In this document: piece by piece, positions 44,232 through 53,397 of the stretch | Position numbering within the stretch: the stretch's first letter is position 1 | Layout: each line of letters opens with the position of its first letter | From: Vagococcus fluvialis | GTDB lineage: Bacteria > Bacillota > Bacilli > Lactobacillales > Vagococcaceae | Assembly (NCBI RefSeq): GCF_003337315.1 | Contig: NZ_QPJV01000001.1 | Span: forward strand, 310,001 to 374,000 | Reading direction: 5' to 3' | DNA: 64,000 nucleotides | Program-made: the position numbers and the translations under genes | The notes under the pieces: generated by a model | What the model was told of the DNA's origin: nothing | Database searches by the model: none | The model's input: only the letters and a program-made list of their open reading frames with translations

Positions 44232-45446
44232 TTACTTAGATGTCATCAAATAGACTTCCAATGCTGCTTGAGTTGCTTTTCCGACTTTAATATCTGCTCC
44301 TTGATAAATTAAAGCTGCTTCAAGAGCACCTAAAACATGTAGCACATTTTCCTTCCGACTACTATATCCCATGTTACCAATTCGCCAAACTTTTCCTTTA
44401 AGAGGGCCAAACGATGAAGCAATTTCTACTCCAAATTCATTTAAGAGCATTTCTCTTACACTGTCTCCGTCTATACCTTTTGGAATCATGATTGGAGTGA
44501 CAGTTGGCATTTTTGTACTCTTATCCCCATATATACTAAGTCCCATAGCTTCAATTCCAGCTTGGATGGCTTTATCATTTAATAAATGACGCTTAAAGCT
44601 CATTTCGATACCTTCATTTGTTAATAATCTTAATCCCTCATGAAGCGCATAAATCATACTTGTTGCTTCAGTATGATGATTAATTCGTTCATTTCCCCAA
44701 TAACGTTGCAATTGGCTTAAATCAAGATAATTACTACTAATGTGTCGCTTATTTCTAAACTCTTTACTTAAACCTAGTTCTTGTTGATAACGAGATTCGA
44801 TGACTTTTTTTACACGGTCATTATATGTGATAAGGGATAAACCAGATGGCACACTTACACATTTTTGAGTGCCAGCAATAGCTATATCAATTTTCCACTC
44901 ATCTACTTTGATTTCAACGCCACCATAAGTTGCAACAGTATCAACCACAAAAAAGATATCATTTTCGCGGCAATAAGATCCAATACTTGCTAAAGGTTGC
45001 ATTTGACCATTAGCAGTTTCCCCGTGAACCATCGCTACTATTTTAGGTTGATGAGTTTCAATTGCTTTAATCACGTCACTTGCTAAAAAAACACTGTCCC
45101 ATTCTTTTTCTAGATAAATAACTTCCGCCTTAGCTCTTTCAGCAATCTCTCCTAAAAGATAAGCAAAACGACCATAAGCAGGGATTAATACTTTGTCTCC
45201 TGGTTCTATTAGAGCTATTAATCCAGCTTCAAGCCCAGAACGAGAAGTCCCATCAATTGCAAAAGCCTCTTCATTAGTTGTTTGAAAAGGAATCTTTATC
45301 ATCTCTTTAACTTCATCCATAATAGTTAAAAAAATTGGATCAAATTGGCCTAGTACAGGAGTTGCCATTGCTCTTAAAACAGATGGATAAGCCTCTACAG
45401 GCCCTGGTGTCATAATAGTTCTAGTTGGTGTATTAAAAGGTTGCAT
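44232..45446 (-). CDS. pucG: (S)-ureidoglycine-glyoxylate aminotransferase (class V)
   Basis: PucG moves the amino group of ureidoglycine onto glyoxylate, giving oxalurate and glycine. The protein of about 404 residues opens TRTIMTPGPVEAYPSVLRAM, has the PLP lysine in IAGTQKCVSVPSGLS (about residue 194) and the conserved GTSRSGLEAG substrate loop (the PucG group has GTSRAG). The ATG at 45446 is preferred: GGAG lies nine bases upstream, whereas the ATG at 45455 abuts it. It is divergent from pucR, with paired operator-like repeats between them. It offers a route parallel to AllE/AllD in the same cluster. Confidence 0.85.
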   Translation of the reverse strand: MQPFNTPTRTIMTPGPVEAYPSVLRAMATPVLGQFDPIFLTIMDEVKEMIKIPFQTTNEEAFAIDGTSRSGLEAGLIALIEPGDKVLIPAYGRFAYLLGEIAERAKAEVIYLEKEWDSVFLASDVIKAIETHQPKIVAMVHGETANGQMQPLASIGSYCRENDIFFVVDTVATYGGVEIKVDEWKIDIAIAGTQKCVSVPSGLSLITYNDRVKKVIESRYQQELGLSKEFRNKRHISSNYLDLSQLQRYWGNERINHHTEATSMIYALHEGLRLLTNEGIEMSFKRHLLNDKAIQAGIEAMGLSIYGDKSTKMPTVTPIMIPKGIDGDSVREMLLNEFGVEIASSFGPLKGKVWRIGNMGYSSRKENVLHVLGALEAALIYQGADIKVGKATQAALEVYLMTSK

Positions 45447-45497
45447 TCCTATCATCTCCTTTATTTCTATTATCTATTTATCATTCCATCAATTCAC

Positions 45498-45543
45498 TAG
45501 TCAAAGTGCACTGTTCTATATTTTTTTTGTCCACTTTGAACAA
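45498..45543. promoter_or_regulatory. Paired PucR-box-like operators between pucG and pucR
   Basis: The minus strand reads GTGCACTTTGACTA (45498-45511) and the plus strand GTCCACTTTGAACAA (45529-45543), an inverted pair with 10 of 11 core bases shared. The core resembles the B. subtilis PucR box (CNTTGGTTAA type). The same motif recurs upstream of allC and pucI. Confidence 0.6.
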
Positions 45544-45570
45544 CGGTTCGCAAGTAATTTAACTTTATAA

Positions 45571-45576
45571 TATAAT
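45571..45576 (+). promoter_or_regulatory. Putative -10 of pucR
   Basis: Two overlapping TATAAT hexamers (45566-45571 and 45571-45576) lie about 33-43 bases before the pucR start. The -35 (TTCGCA) is poor, as expected for a promoter needing an activator. Confidence 0.5.
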
Positions 45577-45608
45577 AGTATTTAACATATACTTCGAGGT
45601 GATGTAGG

Positions 45609-47240
45609 ATGAATTCTTTAAGAGATATATTAACTTTACCCAGATTTTCTGATCTTTTATTACTAACCAAACATGCTAATTTAGATATTCCTGTTAAAAA
45701 TGTAGAGATTAGTGAGACACCAGATATTGCTAACTTTACTTCCAGTCACAATTTTATTTTAACAACTGCTATGGTTTATAAAGATAACCAATCAATGCTA
45801 AAAGAATTAATTGATTCTTTAATCAATATTAATGTTTCTGGTCTAGGTATCAAAGTAGGGCGTTTTATTGAAGAAATCGATTCTGACATTATTGATTATG
45901 CGGATAAGAAAAAGTTTGCTTTAGTTCAAATACCTGAAACCCTTCCCTTAGGCGGTGTTCTTCAACAAATTAATAGCTTTATTAATCAATCCAAAACCGA
46001 GCAAATAAGTTACGCCCTAGATATTCAAAAACAATTTTCTAATTTAATTTTAAATGATGCTAGCTTCTCAAAAATAGTTAATGAATTTAGCAACATCATT
46101 AAGTGCCCCATCATTCTTTTAGATCCCTTTAAAGAAGCTGTATCCTATTCTAAAAATTTAGATAATTTTCAAGTATCTCCAATGGAGCTGATCAAGAATT
46201 TAATTAAGCAGAAAGCTTTCTCTCATGAACTTCAATCAACAAGCAAATTTATTGATTTAGGTAATAAAAATCAGGTTGAAATAGCTGTTTATCCCATTAA
46301 AAGTAATAATTTCTTTCCTTATTATCTGATCATTGTCTCCCCTGAGAATATTCCTTATCCTGTTTCTGAATTTGCTATTGATCAAGCTTTACTTGTCTTA
46401 AGCTTTGTACTTCTTAAAAATGATAAGGTTCTAGATTCAAAAAAACAAATTAAGAGTGATTATTTTCTAAACTTAATTGAAAGGCAAGAATATCAATTAC
46501 TCAATGATAAAAGTTGGTCAACTTATGATACAAATTTTGGTATTCAACTTTCACAATTTTATCAGATTATTTATGTCACAATTGATCATTCTAGTACAGA
46601 TTCTTTAAAAATTAAGCTTAACGAAGAAAAAATGAAACTTGCCTATCAATGGTTAGATAAAAAAATTACAAGTTTCTTCCCAAAAGCTCTTATTTTCCCT
46701 GAAAAAAATAGTAATCAATTAATTATCATGCTACAAAATAATATTTCTCAGCACAGTTTAACTGATTCTCTTATCCTATTAGCAGGACAACTCAAACAAG
46801 TTTTGCCTATTGATTTAACTTTTGCATGTGGTCAATCTTGTAATAGCATCGATCAGTTATCAACATCTTTAGTTGAAGCAAAAATTATTTCTGATGAAAA
46901 TAAAAAGAAAACAAACCCTAACTCAGTAGCCTTTTACAAACCTAAGGGAATCTTAAATCTTTTTGACAATATGCATGCAGAAGAAATTAATTACTTCTGT
47001 CGAAAAATGCTTAAAGATTTAGCCTACCCTTCTGAGAGTATGTATATAGAACTCAGAAAAACACTAAAAACATTTTTAAATAATCAATGCGAAATCACTA
47101 AAACGGCCAATGACTTATTCATTCATCGAAATACAGTTAAATACCGTATAGATAACTGTGAAGATATTTTAGGTTTTACAATTTCATCACCAGAAAACAG
47201 TTTAAATCTTAGACTTGCACTTGAATTATCAGAACAATAA
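45609..47240 (+). CDS. pucR: PucR family transcriptional regulator of purine catabolism
   Basis: This 543-residue regulator has an N-terminal PucR domain (about residues 5-125, opening LRDILTLPRFSDLLLLTKHA), a middle GGDEF-like CdaR region (about 300-420), and a C-terminal helix-turn-helix (NDLFIHRNTVKYRIDNCEDILG, about 508-529). PucR of B. subtilis induces purine and allantoin breakdown genes in response to allantoin-type effectors. Here it is divergent from pucG and next to the whole pathway, so it is very likely the local activator. It shares a transcript with the alpha/beta hydrolase 19 bases downstream. Confidence 0.88.
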   Translation: MNSLRDILTLPRFSDLLLLTKHANLDIPVKNVEISETPDIANFTSSHNFILTTAMVYKDNQSMLKELIDSLININVSGLGIKVGRFIEEIDSDIIDYADKKKFALVQIPETLPLGGVLQQINSFINQSKTEQISYALDIQKQFSNLILNDASFSKIVNEFSNIIKCPIILLDPFKEAVSYSKNLDNFQVSPMELIKNLIKQKAFSHELQSTSKFIDLGNKNQVEIAVYPIKSNNFFPYYLIIVSPENIPYPVSEFAIDQALLVLSFVLLKNDKVLDSKKQIKSDYFLNLIERQEYQLLNDKSWSTYDTNFGIQLSQFYQIIYVTIDHSSTDSLKIKLNEEKMKLAYQWLDKKITSFFPKALIFPEKNSNQLIIMLQNNISQHSLTDSLILLAGQLKQVLPIDLTFACGQSCNSIDQLSTSLVEAKIISDENKKKTNPNSVAFYKPKGILNLFDNMHAEEINYFCRKMLKDLAYPSESMYIELRKTLKTFLNNQCEITKTANDLFIHRNTVKYRIDNCEDILGFTISSPENSLNLRLALELSEQ

Positions 47241-47258
47241 ATAAAAAGAGGTTTCTAT

Positions 47259-48107
47259 ATGACTGTCACTTTTACATATAATCAATTAAATCAACTAGAA
47301 CTACAGGCAACATTATATTCGGCTTCAAATCCTAAAGGCTTAATTTTATATTTTCATGGTGGTGGGTTAATTTATGGTAGTCGTGATGACTTACCTTCAT
47401 CCTATATTAACCAATTCACACAAGCTGGTTATTCTTTACTATCCCTAGATTACCCTTTGATTCCAGAAGTTAAAATTGATACTTTAGTTCAATCTTTAGA
47501 AGAGGGAATTCAGCAATTAGAATTAATTCCTGAACTTAAAAATGAAAATTTTAGCCGCCTTATTTATTTTGGACGCTCAGCAGGTGCTTTTTTAGCATTG
47601 CTTTTAAGTCAATCTAAAAAACTAAAAATCCCTGAGCAGATTATCAGTTTCTATGGCTATTATTCCTTAACAGAACATCTATTATCTGAACCTAGCTCTC
47701 ATTACAAAAACTATCAAGCAGTTCCTTTCATGACAGTATACGAGCTAATAAAGAAAGAACCTATCGTAAATTCGTTAATAGAGGAACGTTTTCCTATCTA
47801 TCTTTCATATCGTCAATCAGGTACTTGGGTTAAAGAATTACTAGGAAGAAAAAATAAGGCAGAAGATTTTAGTTTAACAAAAGAATCTTTAAAAAACTTG
47901 CCACCTACTTTTATTGCGGCAAGTCACTCTGATCAGGATGTTCCTGTTAGTATTAGCCAAGAGATGAGTAAGTTAATACCTAATACTCAAACTTTTTTAA
48001 CTGAAAATCTACCTCATGATTTTGATGCTAATTTACAATTAGATGTTGGTAAAACTTGTTATCAAGAAGTCATTTATTGGCTTGATTCTTTCAATAAAAA
48101 AGACTAG
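47259..48107 (+). CDS. Alpha/beta hydrolase in the pucR operon
   Basis: This 282-residue hydrolase has the oxyanion-hole motif LYFHGGGLIYGSRDD (about residues 28-42), a nucleophile elbow YFGRSAGAFLA (about 104-114, serine central), and a catalytic histidine in NLPHDFDAN near the end. It has no signal peptide, so it acts in the cytoplasm. It directly follows pucR with a 19-base gap and GAGG before the ATG, so it is co-expressed with the allantoin regulator. None of the standard allantoin steps needs such an enzyme. A role on a ureido ester or an unrelated substrate cannot be decided. Confidence 0.82.
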   Translation: MTVTFTYNQLNQLELQATLYSASNPKGLILYFHGGGLIYGSRDDLPSSYINQFTQAGYSLLSLDYPLIPEVKIDTLVQSLEEGIQQLELIPELKNENFSRLIYFGRSAGAFLALLLSQSKKLKIPEQIISFYGYYSLTEHLLSEPSSHYKNYQAVPFMTVYELIKKEPIVNSLIEERFPIYLSYRQSGTWVKELLGRKNKAEDFSLTKESLKNLPPTFIAASHSDQDVPVSISQEMSKLIPNTQTFLTENLPHDFDANLQLDVGKTCYQEVIYWLDSFNKKD

Positions 48108-48138
48108 AAATAAGTAACTAAACTTATTTCTAGTCTTT
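48099..48138. terminator. Bidirectional terminator between hydrolase and carbamate kinase genes
   Basis: AAAGACTAGAAATAAGT and ACTTATTTCTAGTCTTT are perfectly complementary around a 6-base loop. Confidence 0.92.
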
Positions 48139-48144
48139 TAATTT

Positions 48145-49071
48145 CTATCCAACAATACGAGTGCCAGCATTTCCTTCTAAAGCTTCTACTGCTTCTGTTA
48201 AAGAACAGATAATAGCTGTTTTACCTAATTTAGCAAACTCAATACAAGCTGCCATTTTTGGTCCCATACTACCATCAGAGAAATGACCTTCTCCGTAATA
48301 TTGCTCTGCTTTTTCAATACTAATTGTTTCTAATTTTTCTTGATCTGGTTTACCGTAGTTAATGTAAACATTAGGAACATCCGTTAAAATCATTAATACA
48401 TCTGATTCCACGTCTTGTGATAAGCGTAATGCTGATGAATCTTTATCAATAACAGCAGCAACACCTTCTAAATTCCCTTTTTCGTTTCTAGCAACAGGAA
48501 TTCCGCCACCACCAGTTGATACCACAACAATATCATTTTCAAGCATTGTTTTAATCACATTAACTTCTACGATTCCTTTAGGTTCAGGTGAGGCGACTAA
48601 ACGGCGGTAACCACGTCCTGCATCTTCTCCCATGACCCAACCTTTTTCTTCAGCTAATTGATTACTTTCTTCTTCTGTATAGAAAGAGCCAATTGGTTTT
48701 GTTGGGTTGTTAAATGCTTTATCAGCTAAATCAACTTCAGTCATTGTTAAAACGGTTGCCACATTTTTTTCAGGTAACCTATTTTTTAATGACTCTTGTA
48801 ACATATAGCCGATAAATCCTTGAGATTCAGCACTACAAATTGGAAGTGGTTGAACAGGAACCTCTTCTTTTGCTAATTCATTTTGACGTAAAATTTGACC
48901 AACTTGTGGGCCATTTCCATGAACGATAACTAACTCATGTCCTGCTTTTATAATTTTCGAAATGCTTTCTGCACTCACTTCAATGTTAGCTTTTTGGTTT
49001 TCAAAAGTACCTTCTTGTCCTGGTTGTAAAATGGCGTTGCCACCTAATGCTAATACGACTCTTTGTCTCAT
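48145..49071 (-). CDS. arcC: Carbamate kinase
   Basis: This enzyme turns carbamoyl phosphate plus ADP into ATP, CO2 and ammonia. The 308-residue protein begins VVLALGGNAILQPGQ, has the HGNGPQVGQIL loop (about residues 50-60), VVSTGGGGIPV (about 209-219) and the terminal GSMGPKMAACIEFA segment. In this setting it would use carbamoyl phosphate from oxalurate cleavage by the FdrA/DUF1116 transferase, the role named AllK in E. coli, rather than from arginine; no arginine deiminase genes lie in the window. It is downstream of the DUF1116 gene, after a repeat-containing gap of 221 bases. Confidence 0.92.
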   Translation of the reverse strand: MRQRVVLALGGNAILQPGQEGTFENQKANIEVSAESISKIIKAGHELVIVHGNGPQVGQILRQNELAKEEVPVQPLPICSAESQGFIGYMLQESLKNRLPEKNVATVLTMTEVDLADKAFNNPTKPIGSFYTEEESNQLAEEKGWVMGEDAGRGYRRLVASPEPKGIVEVNVIKTMLENDIVVVSTGGGGIPVARNEKGNLEGVAAVIDKDSSALRLSQDVESDVLMILTDVPNVYINYGKPDQEKLETISIEKAEQYYGEGHFSDGSMGPKMAACIEFAKLGKTAIICSLTEAVEALEGNAGTRIVG

Positions 49072-49113
49072 ATTTTATTCTCCCTTAATTAAACATCTTA
49101 TGCTTTTATTGTT

Positions 49114-49290
49114 CTAAAATTTAATGGGGCTGAGGCATAGATATGCCACAGTCCCCATTTTCAAAACTAAACGGTGTATCAGAAGTAGCTTCTTCGGAAA
49201 TAAACCGAAAATCACAAAAATTTGAAAAACAATTTTCATGATTCCCTTTTTATTTCTTGAAGCTGAACACTTCTGTCACAACCTCTGATT
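49114..49290 (-). repeat. Intergenic repeat-like element with strong hairpin
   Basis: Read on the minus strand, it begins CAGAGGTTGTGACAGAAGTG and ends in a large hairpin (49124-49158, ATGGGG..GGCATA-TC-TATGCC..CCCCAT with small internal mismatches). Its first 43 bases (49245-49287) match 60875-60917 at about 36 positions. It contains a 41-codon frame (start 49239) with a poor ribosome distance. Both copies lie directly behind a stop codon. This looks like a small dispersed repeat; the hairpin may act as a processing or attenuation site before arcC. Confidence 0.55.
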
Positions 49291-49292
49291 TA

Positions 49293-50549
49293 TTACATCC
49301 CTAATTTTTTAGCGTAAGCTTCAATTGCTTTTTCAAAACATGAAATTGGTGGGTTAACAGTTCCTGCACCGATTTGTCCAATTCCTGCTTTTTTATGTGC
49401 AATACCTGTGTTAATAACTGGTGTAATCCCTTTTTCAACAACAAGTCTGGCATCAATTCCTAAACAAATTCCTCTGAAATCCCAAGTTGGTACAGGGAAG
49501 TTAGGGTTTTGACTCATACAGATTTCTGACATTTCATTTGATGTGTTTAAGGCATCATAAAAGCCACCTGAACCAACAAAACGTGTTACAGCAGGAGCAG
49601 CAATCATAGCCATTCCCCCAACACCAAATGTTTCAGTAATAGCAGAGTCCCCAATATCTGTGTTAGCATCTTCTCCGCTATAACCTGCAAAGTATAATCC
49701 TTGAGGTGTGTTTACAGGACCTGTAAACCACTCATCTCCCATACCACTAATACGAATACCAAAGTCTTTACCATTACGGCACATAGCAGTAACAATTGTT
49801 CCTTCTTCAATCGTTCTAGCCCCATCCATAACAGCTTTTGTACTTGCCATCATAATGTTTAAGAAAAATTGATCTGTATCAGCTAAGAATGTAGAGACTT
49901 CTTGTTTTTCTTTTTCAGAAATATCTAAAGTTGTAATAATTGGTCCCACTTCTTTATAAAAAGCAAGTGAAGCTGCAATATTACGTTGATGGAATTCATC
50001 TCCCATAGCAATGGCTTTAGCCACTAACACATTGACGTTTAATCCGTCTTCCATTTCTTGTAACGCTTTACTTAAAACTGGACCTAATGTATCTCTCATC
50101 CAACGCAGGCGATTAACAACTTCTTCAGAATAAGCGCCAAATCGTAATACAGCTCCGATTCCTTCATTCATTGTACAGTAAGCAGTGTTGCCTTCTGTTT
50201 TATTTTCAACAACAAAAACTGGCATGTTTGCTGACGTAATTCCACCCATTGGTCCTACTGCATTGTGGTGATGACATGGTGAAAATTCAACTTCACCATT
50301 TGATAACATGTTACGCGCATCCTCTTCATTATCAGCCCATTCCTCAAAAAGAACCGCTCCCACACATGATCCTTGCATTGGGTCAGTCATGTCTTCCCAT
50401 TTAATGGGAGGGCCAGCATGTAGTAACATTTTTTTATTTAAATCTGGAATAACAGATTTTGCAGGTACAACATCTAATAAAAATGGTGCTGATTGGACTA
50501 CTTTATCAATGACTGCTTGGTTAGCATCTTCAATTGTTTTAAAACTCAT
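49293..50549 (-). CDS. allG: Oxamate carbamoyltransferase subunit, DUF1116 (YlbE/AllG-like)
   Basis: This 418-residue DUF1116 protein is the same length as E. coli YlbE. YlbE (AllG) works with FdrA (AllF) and YlbF (AllH) to split oxalurate into oxamate and carbamoyl phosphate. Conserved segments include HAGPPIKWEDMTDPMQGSCV (about residues 42-61), FSPCHHHNAVGPMGGITSAN (about 89-108) with a histidine cluster, and the CRNGKDFGIRISGMGDEWF block. It starts 14 bases after the fdrA stop, with AGGGGG before the ATG. The family role comes from E. coli work; no independent active-site evidence is visible here. Confidence 0.85.
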   Translation of the reverse strand: MSFKTIEDANQAVIDKVVQSAPFLLDVVPAKSVIPDLNKKMLLHAGPPIKWEDMTDPMQGSCVGAVLFEEWADNEEDARNMLSNGEVEFSPCHHHNAVGPMGGITSANMPVFVVENKTEGNTAYCTMNEGIGAVLRFGAYSEEVVNRLRWMRDTLGPVLSKALQEMEDGLNVNVLVAKAIAMGDEFHQRNIAASLAFYKEVGPIITTLDISEKEKQEVSTFLADTDQFFLNIMMASTKAVMDGARTIEEGTIVTAMCRNGKDFGIRISGMGDEWFTGPVNTPQGLYFAGYSGEDANTDIGDSAITETFGVGGMAMIAAPAVTRFVGSGGFYDALNTSNEMSEICMSQNPNFPVPTWDFRGICLGIDARLVVEKGITPVINTGIAHKKAGIGQIGAGTVNPPISCFEKAIEAYAKKLGM

Positions 50550-50562
50550 TTTTTATTTCCCC

Positions 50563-52296
50563 CTATTTAGCGTCAAACTCATATTGGTTTAAGAAGTATA
50601 AAACTTTTTGTAATTCTACATTTCCACCAGCAGAAGGACGCCATTCAAAATGAACTACCTCACCTTTGTTGTCAATGATTGAATCAGTAAAACTTTGTAA
50701 ACCAATGTTAATGATTTTTGGTGTTTCAGCAATTAACTCGGCTAAACTTGATGAAACAGCTGGTAATTCTTCTAATGTACTTGCTTGTTTTGCTACAACT
50801 TCTTTAGATGAGAATGTTAATTTACTTCCAACAACTGCTAAAGCAGTTTGTAATGCTTGGACGTTATTCTCACAAACAATCACACCAATCTCTTCTAAAA
50901 TAGAGATTTGTTCACTCATGTTTTGACGGTCTTCGTCTGTTCCTACAACAACTGCAACAAAAGTTACGTCTGTTTTTTCTTTGGCTTCAACAATGGCTGG
51001 TTTTAAAGCATTAGCCATATCTTCATGAGCACCGTATCCAAGAACAACGTCAAATACAACGACAGCTGTTTCAGGTTGATCCACAACAGATTTAATTTTA
51101 TCAATACGGATTTCAGGATCAATCATTGGATGAGGTTTTCCTTTAGTATACATATCGTCCCCTAAGTCAATAACTTCGTGACTGTCTGATTTTAATGTAT
51201 AACCTTCTGGTGTATTTTCTTTTGATAAACCTAGAGCATCACTTAATAAAAAGGCTGCTTCATAAGCTAATGTTCCACCTGAATAATAACCTTTAATTCC
51301 TTTAGCAGTACTTAGTGCAACTTCTTTAGCTGGAGCTGGTGAATAAACAACTTCTTCATTGTTCATTAATTTAGTTCCTAATTGAGCTGCTTCTTCTAAT
51401 GTATAGGCATGGTATAAACCTTCTTCATGTTGCGTTGGTTTAGATCCTAAGAATAAAGTAACTACTGGTTTTTCAATTTTTCTAAGAACATTTAAAACAC
51501 GTTCTTCGATTTCTTTTGCAGGTGGTTTAGAGATAACAATAATCACATCTGTATCTGCGTCGCTGTTTAAAGCAACAATACTGTCGATCATTGAAATAGC
51601 TCCAACTGCTGTTGATAAATCGCGTCCACCAGTTCCGATGGCATTTGTTACCCCTTGACCATAACGGTGAATTAAAGTAGTTACTTCTTGGATACCTGTT
51701 CCAGAAGCACCAATCACACCAATACGACCTTTACGGTTATTGTTTGTAAATGCTAATGGTAAACCGTGAATAACACCTGTTCCACAGTCAGGTCCCATTA
51801 CTAATAACCCTTTATCATGAGCTTTTTGTTTTAAGCGAGCTTCTTCTTCAATTGGTACATTGTCACTAAAGACAAAGGCATGTAAACCATTATCAATGGC
51901 TTTTTCAATTTCAAGAGCAGCATACTCACCAGGAATAGAAATCAGCGCCACATTAGCATTTGGTGCTTTTTTCATGGCTTTTTCCCATGAATTGATTTTT
52001 TCTTCTACAGATCCGCCACCATCGTTAGTACTGCTTAATTCTTCATCAATCATTTTTAACACTTTATCTTTGTCATCCTCAGATGCCACTTCAAGCATAA
52101 CAACCATGTCATTACTTGTTGCCTCAGCAAGTTCTGATGTATCAAAACCACTTGCTTTAAAGATGTCGATGTTTGACGGTGTCCCCATCATAATTGATAC
52201 TCTTTCAACTTCTGGTAGTTGATTTAATTTACTTGTTAAAAGCATCAAAACAACAGAGTCTTGATAACTGTTTTTCATTATAATTGTTTGTAACAT
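50563..52296 (-). CDS. fdrA: FdrA-like oxamate carbamoyltransferase subunit
   Basis: This 577-residue protein has the succinyl-CoA-synthetase-like fold of FdrA: an N-terminal CoA-binding-type domain with VIGASGTGIQEVTTLIHRYG (about residues 194-213) and GTGGRDLS, and a C-terminal ligase-type domain (about 390-500, DPEIRIDKIKS then VVLGYGAHEDMA). Though often labelled acyl-CoA synthetase, E. coli FdrA (AllF) belongs to the oxamate carbamoyltransferase of anaerobic allantoin use. It lies directly after allD and before the DUF1116 gene, matching pathway order. AGGAG eight bases before the ATG fixes the start. Confidence 0.88.
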   Translation of the reverse strand: MLQTIIMKNSYQDSVVLMLLTSKLNQLPEVERVSIMMGTPSNIDIFKASGFDTSELAEATSNDMVVMLEVASEDDKDKVLKMIDEELSSTNDGGGSVEEKINSWEKAMKKAPNANVALISIPGEYAALEIEKAIDNGLHAFVFSDNVPIEEEARLKQKAHDKGLLVMGPDCGTGVIHGLPLAFTNNNRKGRIGVIGASGTGIQEVTTLIHRYGQGVTNAIGTGGRDLSTAVGAISMIDSIVALNSDADTDVIIVISKPPAKEIEERVLNVLRKIEKPVVTLFLGSKPTQHEEGLYHAYTLEEAAQLGTKLMNNEEVVYSPAPAKEVALSTAKGIKGYYSGGTLAYEAAFLLSDALGLSKENTPEGYTLKSDSHEVIDLGDDMYTKGKPHPMIDPEIRIDKIKSVVDQPETAVVVFDVVLGYGAHEDMANALKPAIVEAKEKTDVTFVAVVVGTDEDRQNMSEQISILEEIGVIVCENNVQALQTALAVVGSKLTFSSKEVVAKQASTLEELPAVSSSLAELIAETPKIINIGLQSFTDSIIDNKGEVVHFEWRPSAGGNVELQKVLYFLNQYEFDAK

Positions 52297-52320
52297 CTCT
52301 TAATCTCCTATTCCTTTTAT

Positions 52321-53382
52321 TTAAGCAAATGCGTCAGAATGATCGTAAGCATCATAGTGTACAGCATCACTAATTAAGTAATCATAAATACTTTTAGCAA
52401 CTGGAATGCCATTTTCTAAATGGTCTTTATGACGAATCTCAGATAATTCTCCTGGATAGTAAACTTGCTCTACACCAGTTGCTGGTTTACTTTCATTCAA
52501 TTCTTTAATCATTACTGATAAATTCTCTTTAAATGTCTCTAAATCTGTAAAATAAGATGGGTTTATTAGAACAAAAAGCTGACCTAAATTACGTCCTTCT
52601 GATAAATCTGCATACATGGAGCTTACATGTTTTCCAAATGGTAATCCTAGAAGAGAACCTGATAGAATATCAACCATCATCATCAAGCCATATCCTTTTG
52701 GACCGGAAATTGGCAATAACCCATGTACTTCGTGAGCATCCTTTGTTGGATTTCCATCTTTATCAACTGCCCATGTATTTGGAATCTCTTTATTTTTACT
52801 ACGAGCGTCTAAAATTTTTCCCCAAGCTTGAACAGTAGTGGCCATATCAAAAATAATAGGACGTTCATTTTTAGTAGGTGCACTAAAAGCAATTGGATTT
52901 GTCCCGAAATAAGGTTCTGTTCCACCAAAAGGGACAGCCATTGGATCTGACTGACAAACTGCTAAGGCAACTAAATCTTGTTGTGCTGCAAGATCTACAT
53001 AATAAGAGAGCATACCACTATGTCCCATTCTAGAAATACCAACAATCCCAACGCCTGTTTCTTTTGCCATATCTACTGCATAATCAAGAGCTTTCCTACT
53101 TGCTACATGACCAATGGCATTATCCGCATGAAAAATTCCAGTACTTGCTCCCGTTTTTTCAAATTTAAAATCTGGGTGAATTGTCGTTCCACCTTTTGCT
53201 ATTCTTTCCGAGTAGTACTCCACACGAACTGCTCCGTGAGAATGTACACCTCTTAAATCTGCATAAGTTAAATGATTAGCTACTTCTTGTGCATGATCTG
53301 ATGTCAAACCAGCTTTTTCAAGCTTGGTTTGCATCAATTGTTTTAACTCTTCTTTTCCTAAATAAATAATTTCCTCTGTCAT
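52321..53382 (-). CDS. allD: Ureidoglycolate dehydrogenase (NAD+)
   Basis: AllD oxidises (S)-ureidoglycolate to oxalurate. The protein of about 353 residues belongs to the LDH2/MDH2 family: THxHG-type segment YADLRGVHSHGAVRVEYYSE, GHSGMLSYYVDLAAQQ with the catalytic region, FGGTEPYFGTNPIAFSAPT, and the GPKGYGLMMMVDILSGSLLG loop. I prefer the ATG at 53382 (AAGG ten bases upstream) over the GTG nine bases earlier. Placed between allE and fdrA in one strand-wise operon, it supplies oxalurate for the transferase. Confidence 0.9.
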   Translation of the reverse strand: MTEEIIYLGKEELKQLMQTKLEKAGLTSDHAQEVANHLTYADLRGVHSHGAVRVEYYSERIAKGGTTIHPDFKFEKTGASTGIFHADNAIGHVASRKALDYAVDMAKETGVGIVGISRMGHSGMLSYYVDLAAQQDLVALAVCQSDPMAVPFGGTEPYFGTNPIAFSAPTKNERPIIFDMATTVQAWGKILDARSKNKEIPNTWAVDKDGNPTKDAHEVHGLLPISGPKGYGLMMMVDILSGSLLGLPFGKHVSSMYADLSEGRNLGQLFVLINPSYFTDLETFKENLSVMIKELNESKPATGVEQVYYPGELSEIRHKDHLENGIPVAKSIYDYLISDAVHYDAYDHSDAFA

Positions 53383-53397
53383 TTTCTTCACACCTTT

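Noticed and set aside
48145-49071. Arginine deiminase pathway carbamate kinase
   Set aside because: No arcA, arcB or arcD gene is nearby, and the gene follows the oxalurate-splitting enzyme genes.
49114-49239. A 41-codon ORF (start 49239) between the DUF1116 gene and arcC
   Set aside because: It lies inside a repeat-like element, its ribosome site is too close to the start, and part of it encodes a perfect-looking hairpin arm. More likely a by-product of the repeat.
50563-52296. FdrA as an acyl-CoA or succinyl-CoA synthetase of central metabolism
   Set aside because: Its neighbours (allC, allE, allD, DUF1116, carbamate kinase) match the oxamate carbamoyltransferase locus, so the fold-based label is misleading.
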